In this document: in pieces, positions 19,037-27,152 of the stretch
Layout of the letters: every line of letters begins with the position of its first letter
Position numbering within the stretch: position 1 is the first letter of the stretch
Assembly (NCBI GenBank): GCA_014193115.1
Contig: BJHQ01000009.1
Coordinates: 62,001-126,000, forward strand
Origin: Planctomycetota bacterium
GTDB lineage: Bacteria; Planctomycetota; UBA11346
Length of the DNA: 64,000 nucleotides
Direction of reading: 5' to 3'
Notes under the pieces: generated by a model
Databases searched by the model: none
What the model was told of the DNA's origin: nothing
Seen by the model: the letters and a program-made list of their open reading frames with translations, nothing else
Made by a program: the position numbers and the translations under genes

Positions 19037-19313
19037 CCACGTCCAGCTCGCCGAACCGGCCTTCCACCAGTTTGACGATGGCCTCCACCGCTTCGGCAGC
19101 GTCAGGGCCTTGGGCCAGGATGGTCAGCTGGCTTCCGCATTCAGCGGCCAGCATCAGCAGATCGAGCACACTTTTGGCGTCGACGACCGTGTCGTCCTTG
19201 CTGATCTGGACCTCGGCAGCGAAACGACTGGCGGTGGTTGCGATCTGGGTCGACGGCCGGGCGTGTAGACCCATCTTGTTGGTCAATTCCACCGTCCGCT
19301 CGGCCTTGGCCAT
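19029..19313 (-). CDS. HPr-family phosphocarrier protein
   Basis: The 94-residue protein has the HPr phosphorylation motif GLHARPSTQIA with His17, and a regulatory-site-like serine (Ser48) in VDAKSVLDLLML. HPr carries phosphate from enzyme I to PTS enzymes II or acts as a regulatory phosphoprotein in bacteria with an incomplete PTS. No enzyme I, IIA or HPr kinase gene is in the window, so a purely regulatory role is possible. It is the first gene of a run with pgpA and the rsbU/rsbW-like pair. Confidence 0.92.
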   Translation of the reverse strand: MAKAERTVELTNKMGLHARPSTQIATTASRFAAEVQISKDDTVVDAKSVLDLLMLAAECGSQLTILAQGPDAAEAVEAIVKLVEGRFGELDVDG

Positions 19314-19401
19314 CGCTCATCTCCCTGAGGAAGCGAACCGTAGCCGGCTAACGAGCAGTGCCAATCCGGCTGCAATCCAGGTCATCGGGAAGCGGTTCAC
19401 A

Positions 19402-20160
19402 TCATTCGCCGCGGGTCAGACGTTCAGCGAAGCGGGCTTCGAGCTGGGGGACGGTTTTGAATCGGCGGACCGTCTCAGCGATATCGTACGCGACCCGGCG
19501 GAAATACACGGCGTCGCCGGTGTACAGCGTGTAGCAGGCCCGCGTGTCGCGGTCCCGGGGTTGGCCCACCGATCCGACATTCACCAGATATTTTCCGTCG
19601 CTCACATCGAAGCCTTCGCCGATCTCAGATGATGCCAGGAAGCACCGGTCGGTGGTGAACACCCCGGGCCGGTGGGTGTGGCCGATCAGGCAGATGCGCT
19701 GAAAACCGTTGAAGATCTGATCCATCTTCTCGGGATCGGAGCCCTCCCACAGATCGCTTTCCAGCACGTATTCCATCACCGGGTCCCGCGGCGAGCCGTG
19801 GACCAGGAGCAGGTCGCCCATCTCGTGGCGCTCAGGCAGACCCTCGATCAGCTGGCGCAGCACCTTGCGCCGGGGCAGCGGCTCGACCGAGTCGAGGATT
19901 TCCCGGGTCCAGTCCACCGCCCGCTTGGCCGGCGCGTGGAAGCCATAGGCCCCGAAGATCACCGCATGCTCATGGTTGCCCATGAGGATGACCTTGCAGC
20001 GCGAGGCCACCATTTCGAGGCACTCGACCGGCTGCGGCCCGTAACCCACCACGTCGCCCAGGCAATAGACGCCATCAACGCTGCCCAGGGAATCGATGTC
20101 GGCGAACACCGCCTCGAGGGCTGGCAGGTTGGCGTGGATGTCGGAGATGAAAGCGATCAC
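19402..20160 (-). CDS. Calcineurin-like metallophosphoesterase (YfcE/MJ0936-like)
   Basis: With a GTG start at 20160 the 252-residue protein begins directly at the first metal motif, VIAFISDIHANLPALEAVF, as in the family. The other motifs follow: YCLGDVVGYGP, GNHEHA, LLLVHGSPRD and LIGHTHRPGVF, giving the two-metal active site. The closing NVGSVGQPRD is also typical. It hydrolyses phosphoesters; the substrate is unknown. The longer ATG frame from 20313 would overlap flgH and adds unrelated residues, so I prefer GTG even though no strong Shine-Dalgarno precedes it. It is divergent from the flagellar genes, with 151 bp between the starts. Confidence 0.88.
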   Translation of the reverse strand: MIAFISDIHANLPALEAVFADIDSLGSVDGVYCLGDVVGYGPQPVECLEMVASRCKVILMGNHEHAVIFGAYGFHAPAKRAVDWTREILDSVEPLPRRKVLRQLIEGLPERHEMGDLLLVHGSPRDPVMEYVLESDLWEGSDPEKMDQIFNGFQRICLIGHTHRPGVFTTDRCFLASSEIGEGFDVSDGKYLVNVGSVGQPRDRDTRACYTLYTGDAVYFRRVAYDIAETVRRFKTVPQLEARFAERLTRGE

Positions 20161-20311
20161 GGCGGTGCAGGATGATTCACCACCAAACCGATGGAGTCCA
20201 GCCGGAACCTGCGCCAGCCGCGCCCGGCCGGCCGCCACCGGGACTGGCACCGTCATTGCGTTACCTGGTCCGTCGGGCCTGCATTCCAGGGCCCGCGGTG
20301 AGGTAAACGAC

Positions 20312-20926
20312 ATGCTGCGATGCCTCCTGTTCCTGCTGATGACCGCCGGCGCTCTGCCTGCGGCCAGCCTCTACACCGCCGAGACCCTGGCCGACGGGAC
20401 GCTGTACAGCGACCAGGTCGCTCGCCGGTCCGGCGATCTGATCACCATCCTGGTCAAGGAAACGACCAAGATCACCGACAACAGCAAGACCGAGCGTAAA
20501 CGCGCCAACGATGTCAGCGCCCAGGTGACGCTGCTCCCCGGCTTGGAAGAGCTGCCCGCCGCCGCCGGCCAATCAGCGAACGGCAGGCTGCCTGCCATGG
20601 CCCTGGGCAGCGACAAGAACTTCAAAGGTGAAGGCAAGTTCGAGGCGACCGGCGATGTCCGGGCGGTGATCACGGGCCGGGTCACCGACGTGCTCGACAA
20701 TGGCAATCTGGTGATCGAAGGCCGCCGCCAGGTGACGATCGGCCCGGACACCAAGACCATCCTGGTCACCGGCGTGGTCCGACCCGCTGACGTGCGCACT
20801 GACAACACCGTGATGTCCGAGAAAATCCATGCCTTCCAGGTGGCGATCGCCGGCGAAGGCCCCCTCTCGCAAAGCCAGGAGGAAGGCTTCGTCGGCCGGC
20901 TCCTCGATCTGCTGTGGCCGTTCTGA
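20312..20926 (+). CDS. flgH: Flagellar basal body L-ring protein FlgH
   Basis: This 204-residue protein matches FlgH: SLYTAETLADGTLYSDQVAR, then RSGDLITILVKETTKI, then the beta-domain with FKGEGKFEATGDVRAVITGRV and NGNLVIEGRRQV. It forms the outer-membrane L-ring of the flagellar basal body. Start ATG 20312 has a GAGG about 8 nt upstream. The N-terminus is a signal peptide (MLRCLLFLLMTAGALPAAS), but the lipobox cysteine typical of FlgH is absent after the cleavage region. The gene overlaps flgI (TGATG), and flgJ/flgN-like genes follow in one operon. Confidence 0.93.
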   Translation: MLRCLLFLLMTAGALPAASLYTAETLADGTLYSDQVARRSGDLITILVKETTKITDNSKTERKRANDVSAQVTLLPGLEELPAAAGQSANGRLPAMALGSDKNFKGEGKFEATGDVRAVITGRVTDVLDNGNLVIEGRRQVTIGPDTKTILVTGVVRPADVRTDNTVMSEKIHAFQVAIAGEGPLSQSQEEGFVGRLLDLLWPF

Positions 20927-22095
20927 TGCGCTGCGCCGCCTCCCTCACGGCCAGCGCGACCTGCGCTCTGCTCTTCCTGGCTTCCGTCCTGGCTGCCGCT
21001 GAGGCAACCTCGGGATCGGTGCGGATCAAGGATCTGTGCGACATCGCCGGGGTCCGCGACAACCAGCTGCACGGCGTCGGCATCGTCGTCGGTCTGGCTG
21101 GCAGCGGTGACAAGTCGCCCGCCACCGTGCGCATGCTCCGCCAGCTGCTGACCACGAAGAACCTGAGTTTCTCCGAAGCCGACCTGGCGAGCAAGAACGT
21201 GGCGATGGTTGCGGTCACTGCCGACTTGCCGTCCTTCGCCCGCAACGGCAGCCGGCTGCCCACCCAGGTGTCGTGCATCGGCGATGCCTCCAGCCTGCGC
21301 GGTGGTGTGCTGCTCCAGACGCCGCTGATCGCCGCTGACGGGAAGATTTATGCGGTCGCCCAGGGTCCGGTATCGACCGGCGGCTTCGGCAACGCCGGTC
21401 CGGCGGGCAGCGGCGGAGCTGCCGACCACCGAAATTTGGAAACGGTCGGGATTTCCAGCCCCGGAGCCCTGGTCGAACGCGAAGTTCCCACCGAGCTGCT
21501 GGTCGGGGACCGCCTGCGGCTGGTGCTGAAGCACAGCGATTTCACCACCGCCCAGCGCATCTCCCAGGTCTTGGCCAAGCGTTTCGGCGTCGATCGGGTC
21601 GAAGCGGAGGATGCCGCCGTGGTCGCCCTGCGCTTCATCGATCCGCCCACACCAGAAGATTTGACCGCGACCATCGCCGAGCTGGAGCAGCTCACCGCCC
21701 AGCCCGATGTCGCCGCCAAGGTCGTGATCAATGCCCGGACCGGCACCGTGGTCGCCGGCCAGTCGGTCTCGGTCAGCGCGGTCGCGGTCAGCCATGCCGG
21801 ACTCAGCCTGCGGATCCAGCCTGCGATCGAGCGGCGCAGCGACACGTCCGATCCTTCCAAGATGGAGGAACGGCTGACCTGGACCGATCCGGCCACCCGG
21901 ATCAAGTCGCCCCGGCCGCCCGCAGGCACGGCGCCATCCACGGTTCCTGGAACTTTGACGGTGATCGGCGGTGCGACTGTGGACGACATCGCTACCGCCC
22001 TCAACGCCCTCGGCGCCCGTCCCCGGGACCTGGTCGCGATCTTCGAAGCGATCCATCGCGCGGGGGCGCTGCACGCCGAACTGGTGATCATGTGA
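20926..22095 (+). CDS. flgI: Flagellar P-ring protein FlgI
   Basis: The 389-residue protein shows the FlgI pattern from RIKDLCDIAGVRDNQLHGVG and GIVVGLAGSGDK to the end (ALNALGARPRDLVAIFEAIH, then AGALHAELVIM), after a signal peptide. It assembles the periplasmic P-ring around the rod. The ATG at 20926 overlaps the flgH stop codon, which implies translational coupling; an in-frame ATG 12 nt upstream is the alternative. A Pro-rich insertion near residues 330-345 (KSPRPPAGTAPSTVPG) is slightly unusual. Confidence 0.94.
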   Translation: MRCAASLTASATCALLFLASVLAAAEATSGSVRIKDLCDIAGVRDNQLHGVGIVVGLAGSGDKSPATVRMLRQLLTTKNLSFSEADLASKNVAMVAVTADLPSFARNGSRLPTQVSCIGDASSLRGGVLLQTPLIAADGKIYAVAQGPVSTGGFGNAGPAGSGGAADHRNLETVGISSPGALVEREVPTELLVGDRLRLVLKHSDFTTAQRISQVLAKRFGVDRVEAEDAAVVALRFIDPPTPEDLTATIAELEQLTAQPDVAAKVVINARTGTVVAGQSVSVSAVAVSHAGLSLRIQPAIERRSDTSDPSKMEERLTWTDPATRIKSPRPPAGTAPSTVPGTLTVIGGATVDDIATALNALGARPRDLVAIFEAIHRAGALHAELVIM

Positions 22096-22137
22096 TTTCC
22101 TCAACATCGCCCATTTCCGCTCCGGAGGCACCGTCTC

Positions 22138-22431
22138 ATGTCCATCTCTGCCATCGTCCCGACCGCTGCTGAACCGAGCGGAAACCATCCCAAGCTGCGC
22201 CAGGCCGCTGCGGATTTCGAAGCCTTGTTCCTGCACGAACTGCTGCGCGACAGCCGCGAATCGTCGATCGACGACGAACCGCTGCTCGGCGGCGGCAATG
22301 CCGAGGCGATCTGGAAGGACCTGTTCCACTCACGACTCGACCAGCAGGCCGCCGGCTCGGTCGGGATCGCCCAGCTGCTGCTCAAAGATCTCCAGAAATC
22401 ACAGGATTCCGGCACAGGCAACACTCCATGA
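22138..22431 (+). CDS. flgJ: FlgJ-type rod-binding domain protein
   Basis: This 97-residue protein is only the N-terminal rod-binding domain of FlgJ: LRQAAADFEALFLHELLRDS, then GNAEAIWKDLFHSRLDQQ and GSVGIAQLLLKDL. The C-terminal peptidoglycan hydrolase domain of enterobacterial FlgJ is absent, as is usual outside the gamma/beta-proteobacteria. It is thought to cap or scaffold rod assembly in the periplasm. A GGAGG lies about 12 nt upstream of the ATG. It follows flgI by 42 bp and overlaps the FlgN-like gene by 4 bp. Confidence 0.88.
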   Translation: MSISAIVPTAAEPSGNHPKLRQAAADFEALFLHELLRDSRESSIDDEPLLGGGNAEAIWKDLFHSRLDQQAAGSVGIAQLLLKDLQKSQDSGTGNTP

Positions 22432-22949
22432 GCAGCGATCCCCGGCAGGCCATCGCCATCCAGCTGTCCGCCCATCTCGATGCCGAACTGTCCGCCCATC
22501 GCCTGTGGCTGGCCTTGGCCGAACAGCGCTTGAAAGCTGCCAAGACCGCGGACCACGCGGCGCTGACCGCCGCAGCCTCACGCGAACCGCCGGTGCTGGC
22601 CGAGATCAACCGCCTGCGCTCAGCCCGCGAACGATTGCTGAAGGCCGCCGCCGCGGTCTGCGGGCTGCGCGGCGCGGTGACTCTCGGCGGCCTGTGCGCG
22701 GCCTTGCCCGAGGCCCTGCGCGCCGCTCTGGACCAGCGCGGACGGGAACTGCGTGCCCTGCTCGAACGGCTGAAAATCGTGGAAGATCACTGCGCGGTAC
22801 TGCTCCGCTCGGGGCTGTCGCTGGTCCGCGACCTGCTCGACGCCATCGCCGGAGCCGAGCGCCCGGCCCGTTCGCCTTACGACCGTCGGGGAGGCGTCCT
22901 CGGTGTGCAACCGGCCCTGCGCGGTGGACTGGTCGACCTGCGCGGGTGA
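22428..22949 (+). CDS. FlgN-like flagellar export chaperone
   Basis: The 173-residue protein is Leu/Ala-rich and helical, with the FlgN pattern of long amphipathic helices and the short C-terminal motif YDRRGGVLGVQPALRGGLVD, resembling the Y-x-x-x-G ending of FlgN proteins. FlgN chaperones the hook-filament junction proteins FlgK and FlgL. Position supports this: it overlaps flgJ by 4 bp, and flgK is often next, but here the flagellar run stops. The family call is by pattern and context, so moderate. Confidence 0.7.
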   Translation: MSSDPRQAIAIQLSAHLDAELSAHRLWLALAEQRLKAAKTADHAALTAAASREPPVLAEINRLRSARERLLKAAAAVCGLRGAVTLGGLCAALPEALRAALDQRGRELRALLERLKIVEDHCAVLLRSGLSLVRDLLDAIAGAERPARSPYDRRGGVLGVQPALRGGLVDLRG

Positions 22950-22990
22950 GCTTGCGCAACTGGGGCGGCTTAGCGCGGATTGGCGCTGCA

Positions 22991-23013
22991 TCGCACCTTT
23001 CGGTCCGGTGCGA
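22991..23013. terminator. Possible terminator hairpin after the flagellar genes
   Basis: TCGCACC and GGTGCGA form a perfect 7-bp stem around a 9-nt loop, 41 bp after the FlgN-like stop. There is no T-run, so it may be a Rho-type or transcript-end hairpin only. The rest of the 140-bp spacer shows nothing clear. Confidence 0.35.
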
Positions 23014-23089
23014 CGCCTGGCATGACGCCGCAGCCAGCCAATGTCAGAAAAGGCGCAGTTCGCTGGAATCCGCAGCCTAGATTCGAGCC

Positions 23090-23641
23090 ATGCGTCCGTT
23101 CCTGCTCCTCCTCGCCTGCGCCTCCTTCGGCGTGGCGGCCAATCCCCTCGAAACGCTGTGCTCGGCGGTCAGGCCGGGCGAGTGGAAGAACTGGGATCTC
23201 GACAAAGACGGCAAGCCCAGCCGGCTTGAAGCCCTGGTCGGGATGATCCTCAAACCAGCCTGGTTCTCCCAACGTTTTCCCGATGTCTTCACAAAATTTG
23301 ATCGCGACGGCGATGGCTTGCTCGATCTCCATGAGATCAACGCCGCGGCCGACAGCGCTGGATCCGACACCTGGTCGATCGCTGCGACCGAACGCCATCG
23401 CACAGTGAAATCGAAGCTGATGCCGGCCATGGCCGCTCCCGGCACCGCCCTCCAGGTCGGAAGCGGTCACACCCAGGCGATGGTCGCGTTCATGCAGCAG
23501 CAGGCTTATATCATGGATTACGACGTGGTCGGCGGCCAGTACGACCCGGTCGTCGGGGTGATCTCCAGCGGCATGGTCCTGGAGGTCGCCGATGTCCTCG
23601 TCACCATCGAACGCAAGCCGATCGGACGGAAGAATCCCTGA
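23090..23641 (+). CDS. Secreted EF-hand protein
   Basis: This 183-residue protein has a signal peptide (MRPFLLLLACASFGVAA) and two EF-hand-like loops: WDLDKDGKPSRLEAL near residue 35 and FDRDGDGLLDLHEI near residue 70. The second is a canonical DxDxDG calcium loop ending in Glu. The C-terminal half (GSGHTQAMVAFMQQQAYIMD onward) is not recognised. It is probably a periplasmic or surface calcium-binding protein, a type common in planctomycetes. It meets the mreC-like gene tail to tail, one base apart, and follows the flagellar genes, but no functional link can be claimed. Confidence 0.75.
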   Translation: MRPFLLLLACASFGVAANPLETLCSAVRPGEWKNWDLDKDGKPSRLEALVGMILKPAWFSQRFPDVFTKFDRDGDGLLDLHEINAAADSAGSDTWSIAATERHRTVKSKLMPAMAAPGTALQVGSGHTQAMVAFMQQQAYIMDYDVVGGQYDPVVGVISSGMVLEVADVLVTIERKPIGRKNP

Positions 23642-23642
23642 A

Positions 23643-24446
23643 CTAACGGGTCGCTGCCCGCACGATCAGCAGGGTGTCGGACTGCTCGGCGGTGCGCAGC
23701 GGGCGCAGATCGATGCGCCAATGTCCGGCGCTGCCGCCGTTGCTTGCTGCGGGATTCGCCTGGCTGTTGCCTGGCCGGACCGCGGTCTCGACCACGCCGA
23801 TCACCAATCCGGCGGGAAAGGTGCCTCCGGTGCTCACCGCGACCTGGCCCGGAGCCACCACCAGACCGGGCAGGTCCTCGACCAGGTCCAGCCGCAGGCC
23901 GGCGGCGCGTCCGGTTCCGGCGGCGACCCCCTGGGCGGTGAGCGCCGCCGGCGCCGCCTGACGAGGATCGACCAGTGCCGCCGGGATCCGGCACATGCTG
24001 TCGCTGACCAGCTGGACCAGGCAGCGGCTGGAGCGGATGCCGGCGACCACGCCGACCAGGCTGCGTCCGGCCACCACCGCCAATCCCGGAATCACGCCCT
24101 GATCAGCTCCGATATCCAAAGCCAGGTAGCGCCGCCCAAGGCGCGAGGTCCGTTCCACCACCCGGCCACGGGCGACCGGGGCGAATCCCGCCAAGGCGTC
24201 TTCACCAGCGATGCCCTGATAATCAGCCAGCCGTGAGCGCAGCCGGGCAGTTTCGGCCAGGGCCGACGCCAGACGTTCGTGGACCTCAGCGGTCGAAGCC
24301 AGACCTGGGCGGCTGCCAGCCAAGGCGACCAGCGCGTCATCGAGCACTGGCGCCGCCGCCACCCGCCAGCGATCGGCCAGGGCCGTTGCCGCGACCAGGA
24401 CGGCGAGGAGGGCGAGACCGGCGGCGGCGAGCAGGGCCCGATGCAT
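23643..24446 (-). CDS. mreC: Rod-shape-determining protein MreC-like
   Basis: The 267-residue protein has one N-terminal membrane helix (ALLAAAGLALLAVLVAATAL), a coiled region with LASALAETARLRSRLADYQG, and the paired beta-domains of MreC: RRYLALDIGADQGVIPGLAV, SLVGVVAGIRSSRCLVQLVS, then GQVAVSTGGTFPAGLVIGVV. MreC scaffolds the cell-wall elongation machinery in the periplasm. Start ATG 24446 puts the helix at the N-terminus; the much longer frame to 25667 is antisense to another gene. No mreB or mreD gene is adjacent, so this is an isolated mreC. Confidence 0.85.
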   Translation of the reverse strand: MHRALLAAAGLALLAVLVAATALADRWRVAAAPVLDDALVALAGSRPGLASTAEVHERLASALAETARLRSRLADYQGIAGEDALAGFAPVARGRVVERTSRLGRRYLALDIGADQGVIPGLAVVAGRSLVGVVAGIRSSRCLVQLVSDSMCRIPAALVDPRQAAPAALTAQGVAAGTGRAAGLRLDLVEDLPGLVVAPGQVAVSTGGTFPAGLVIGVVETAVRPGNSQANPAASNGGSAGHWRIDLRPLRTAEQSDTLLIVRAATR

Positions 24447-24520
24447 CGCTGGCAGCGTAGCAGGTCGTGAAAAAACCGCAGCCTGGCTGGAGTCCCGGAG
24501 AAGCTCGCCGCCGGAGGAAT

Positions 24521-24565
24521 CGGCTGCGCTTGTGGAGTCGGCTGCGCTTGTGGCGTCGGCTGCGC
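24521..24565. repeat. 18-bp tandem repeat, 2.5 copies
   Basis: In the 222-bp divergent spacer between mreC and the isomerase-like gene, CGGCTGCGCTTGTGGAGT, CGGCTGCGCTTGTGGCGT and CGGCTGCGC follow one another. The two full units differ by one base. The spacer holds no ORF that looks coding. Confidence 0.75.
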
Positions 24566-24668
24566 CGTGCCGCCAGCCCCGCTGGTGTCGGCTCATGGCT
24601 GAAAAGTTGGAATTCACCGTCAGTTTTTGCGGCACAACAGCCAGCGCCAGAGGTGGTACGGTCAAGAC

Positions 24669-25568
24669 ATGCCCACGATCCTGCCCTATGCCTCGATCCT
24701 GCTCGCTCCCTTGCTGGCTGCCGCCTGGTCCGGCGAATCCGCAGCCGTCCGCGATGACCGCGCCGCCGAGCAGCTCGGCTGGAAGGTGGCCACGAAGGGC
24801 TACACCTTCATCAAGGACCAGAAGACCTTCATCGAGACCCTGGACATCACCCAGCGGCTCGGCCTGAAATACATCGAGGTCAATCAGCGGCAGAGCTTTT
24901 CGAAGGAAGACCCGCGATTCACCGACGAGAAATCCCCGGCTGACCTGCGCGAAGCGATCCGCCAGGCGATGGCGAGCCGGGGCATCCGGCCCATCGGCCT
25001 CGGTACGTTGCACCCCAACAACGACGAAAAAGCCACGCGGAGCAAATTCCAATACGCCAAAGACCTCGGCATCGATCTGCTGATCGCCGAGCCATTCGCC
25101 GATGCCTACGATCTGGTCGACCGGTTGTCGGTCGAGTACGGCATCCGCGTCGCGATCCACAACCACGGCAAACCCACGCACATGTGGGATCCGGCGCTGG
25201 TCGTCGCTGCGATCGCCGGCCGTGGTCGCACTTGGGGAGCCTGCGCCGATACCGGGCATTGGGCGCGCTCTGGGCTGACACCGGTCGACTGCCTGAAAAC
25301 GCTCGAAGGCAAGCTGCTCAGCTTCCATTTCAAAGACACCGACAAGATCGGCCAAGGCGCGGTCGATGTCGTGCTCGGCACCGGCGCTGCCGACGTCAAA
25401 GGCATGCTTATCGAGCTGAAACGGCAGCGCTTCTCTGGGTTGATCGCTCTGGAATACGAACCGGCAGCCAAGGGCGAGCAGCTGGTCGACGAACTGCGCC
25501 GGGGCATCGCCTACATCGACCAGGTCGCCCGGGAACTCACCGCGGTGCCGGCTGGGGCCGCCCCCTGA
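24669..25568 (+). CDS. Exported sugar phosphate isomerase/epimerase-like TIM-barrel protein
   Basis: The 299-residue protein has a signal-peptide-like start (MPTILPYASILLAPLLAAAW) and then a xylose-isomerase-like TIM barrel: KTFIETLDITQRLGLKYIEV, VAIHNHGKPTHMWDPA, GACADTGHWARSGLTP with likely metal ligands, SFHFKDTDKI and LIALEYEP. Exported members of this family are common in planctomycetes and Verrucomicrobia; their substrates are unknown, and names such as isomerase are by homology only. ATG 24669 is chosen because it begins the signal peptide; no strong Shine-Dalgarno is visible. Confidence 0.85.
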   Translation: MPTILPYASILLAPLLAAAWSGESAAVRDDRAAEQLGWKVATKGYTFIKDQKTFIETLDITQRLGLKYIEVNQRQSFSKEDPRFTDEKSPADLREAIRQAMASRGIRPIGLGTLHPNNDEKATRSKFQYAKDLGIDLLIAEPFADAYDLVDRLSVEYGIRVAIHNHGKPTHMWDPALVVAAIAGRGRTWGACADTGHWARSGLTPVDCLKTLEGKLLSFHFKDTDKIGQGAVDVVLGTGAADVKGMLIELKRQRFSGLIALEYEPAAKGEQLVDELRRGIAYIDQVARELTAVPAGAAP

Positions 25569-25584
25569 GCCCTGGTCCGGCGCA

Positions 25585-26526
25585 TCAACCGAAGCGGATC
25601 GAGGCGACCTGATGCAGGCACCTGAGCAGGTGCCTGCACTGGATGGGATCGCCCGATTTCCTGCCATAATGCCTGAAATCGCATAAGGCAGCGCACCGGG
25701 CGTAGAACCAGGCCCGGTCGGCGAAGGCCGGGTCGCGAGGACCGTGCGACGCAGCGAGGGCGGCGGCCAGGCCTTCGCTGCTCAGCCACAGCGCGACGCC
25801 GCCGAAATCGAAGGCCGGATCGCCGAGCCCGCTGTCACCCCAGTCGATGCATCCGGTGATCCGGCTGCGATCGGCCATGATCAGATGATTCGCGGTCAGG
25901 TCGGCGTGGACCAGCACCGGCTGGTCGGGATTGGCTGGTGGAATGCTGGCGGTTCCACTCAGCAGGTCGTGGAAAGGCGGCTCCAGTTCTGGCGGCAGGT
26001 ACTGCATGATGGCATCGCGGTGGGTGATGACCCGCTGCGCAGAAAAGGCAGGTTCATCCGGAATCCGGCGCACCGGCCCGACCTGTTCGGCGGTGATCGT
26101 GTGGACGGCGGCGAGAAAGGCACCCAGTTGCTGACCGATGCGTGCGGCCTCAGGGTCGGGCAGCAGCTCGCCGGTATCGCCCGGGATGCACGCATAGCCC
26201 ATGAAGGCATAGGGAAATTGCTCGCTCGCCTGGCCAAACCAATGCGGCCGTGGGGTCATGATCGCTTGGCCGAGCCGCTCGATCGCGGCCAGCACCCGCA
26301 ACTCCATCACCAGCCAGCCGGCGACCTCGGAGCGTTTCGGAAAGCGGAAGATCCAGTGATCGTTGACCAGGAACGCCTGGCTATCCCAGCCTTCGCTGAC
26401 ATAGGCCACCGTCGCTACAGGCAACTGAGGGAATTGAGCGGCCAGCACCGATCGGACGATGTCCGCATCAAGGTGGCGGTCGCTGCGCCACGGCACCGGC
26501 GCTTCGGTTGATGGCGGGACGTTCAT
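25585..26526 (-). CDS. Aminoglycoside phosphotransferase (APH)-family kinase
   Basis: This 313-residue protein has the APH kinase fold: NDHWIFRFPKRSEVAGWLVM for the N-lobe lysine region, a catalytic loop VLVHADLTANHLIM near residue 205, and the metal-binding IDWGDSGLGDPAFDFG. Members phosphorylate antibiotics, choline or other small alcohols; nothing here proves resistance. ATG 26526 (MNVPPSTEAPVPW) is chosen because residues before it in the longer frame are antisense to paiB. It overlaps the PaiB-like gene by 4 bp and is the last of three coupled genes. Confidence 0.87.
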   Translation of the reverse strand: MNVPPSTEAPVPWRSDRHLDADIVRSVLAAQFPQLPVATVAYVSEGWDSQAFLVNDHWIFRFPKRSEVAGWLVMELRVLAAIERLGQAIMTPRPHWFGQASEQFPYAFMGYACIPGDTGELLPDPEAARIGQQLGAFLAAVHTITAEQVGPVRRIPDEPAFSAQRVITHRDAIMQYLPPELEPPFHDLLSGTASIPPANPDQPVLVHADLTANHLIMADRSRITGCIDWGDSGLGDPAFDFGGVALWLSSEGLAAALAASHGPRDPAFADRAWFYARCAALCDFRHYGRKSGDPIQCRHLLRCLHQVASIRFG

Positions 26527-27152
26527 GGAGCTGGCCAGGGCTGTTCCCCGGCCAGGGTCCTGGCCATCGCCGCACCGATGCTCCGGGCCTGGGGATCGTC
26601 GCTGGCGGCAAGATGCTCGATGACCCGCTGCCGTCGTTGAGCGCTGTGATTTGCCGACAACTTGGCCTTGGCGATGAGCTCCACGCCTTCGATCCGGAAC
26701 CAGCGGATCTGCTGGGCGAGTCGTGCAAAAGTCGCTTCGTCCAGCTGCGCCTGCCAGGCGTCGTTGCCGGGATCGCTGGTGCTGGCGGCCAAGCGTCCGA
26801 ACAACTGGCGCACGGCCGCCGGATCGGTGATGACCGTCAGCGGCCCCGCGACGTGGACAGCCAGGTAGTTCCAGGTGGGCACCGTGTTCCTTTCGTCGTA
26901 CCAGGCTGCCGAGACATAGGCATGGGGACCGTGGAAGATCGCCAGACCGCGCTCTGCCTGCCACAACGGATTGCCGATCGCGACGTGACCATGCACGACC
27001 AGGCGATCGTCGCTGCGGTCGATCAGCAGCGGCAAATGCTGGGCTTCCGGGCCATCTGCGCCGATCGAAACCACAGTGGCGAAGGGATGGGCGCGGCAAC
27101 AGGCGATCACGCTCTCCAGATCGCTCCACGCATGGGCGGCAGGCAGGTACAT
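26523..27152 (-). CDS. PaiB-family FMN-binding protein
   Basis: The 209-residue protein begins MYLPAAHAWSDLESVIACCR and continues PFATVVSIGADGPEAQHLPL, the N-terminal signature of PaiB, an FMN-binding split-barrel protein described as a negative regulator. Further motifs are VHGHVAIGNPLWQ and AAWYDERNTVPTWNYLAVHV. The start codon overlaps the stop of the GNAT gene (TGATG), and its own end overlaps the APH gene, so all three are translationally coupled. In Bacillus, paiB is also coupled to an acetyltransferase gene, paiA; the neighbour here is GNAT but is not clearly PaiA. Confidence 0.9.
   Translation of the reverse strand: MYLPAAHAWSDLESVIACCRAHPFATVVSIGADGPEAQHLPLLIDRSDDRLVVHGHVAIGNPLWQAERGLAIFHGPHAYVSAAWYDERNTVPTWNYLAVHVAGPLTVITDPAAVRQLFGRLAASTSDPGNDAWQAQLDEATFARLAQQIRWFRIEGVELIAKAKLSANHSAQRRQRVIEHLAASDDPQARSIGAAMARTLAGEQPWPAP

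Noticed and set aside
20371..22329. 652-codon minus-strand ORF opposite flgH/flgI
   Set aside because: It is antisense to recognisable flagellar genes and has no domain of its own.
22991..23013. Canonical intrinsic terminator
   Set aside because: The stem is good but no T-run follows, so it is listed only as a possible terminator with low confidence.
25585..26526. Antibiotic-resistance gene
   Set aside because: The APH fold alone does not show aminoglycoside phosphorylation; the context (GNAT, PaiB) is not a mobile resistance element.
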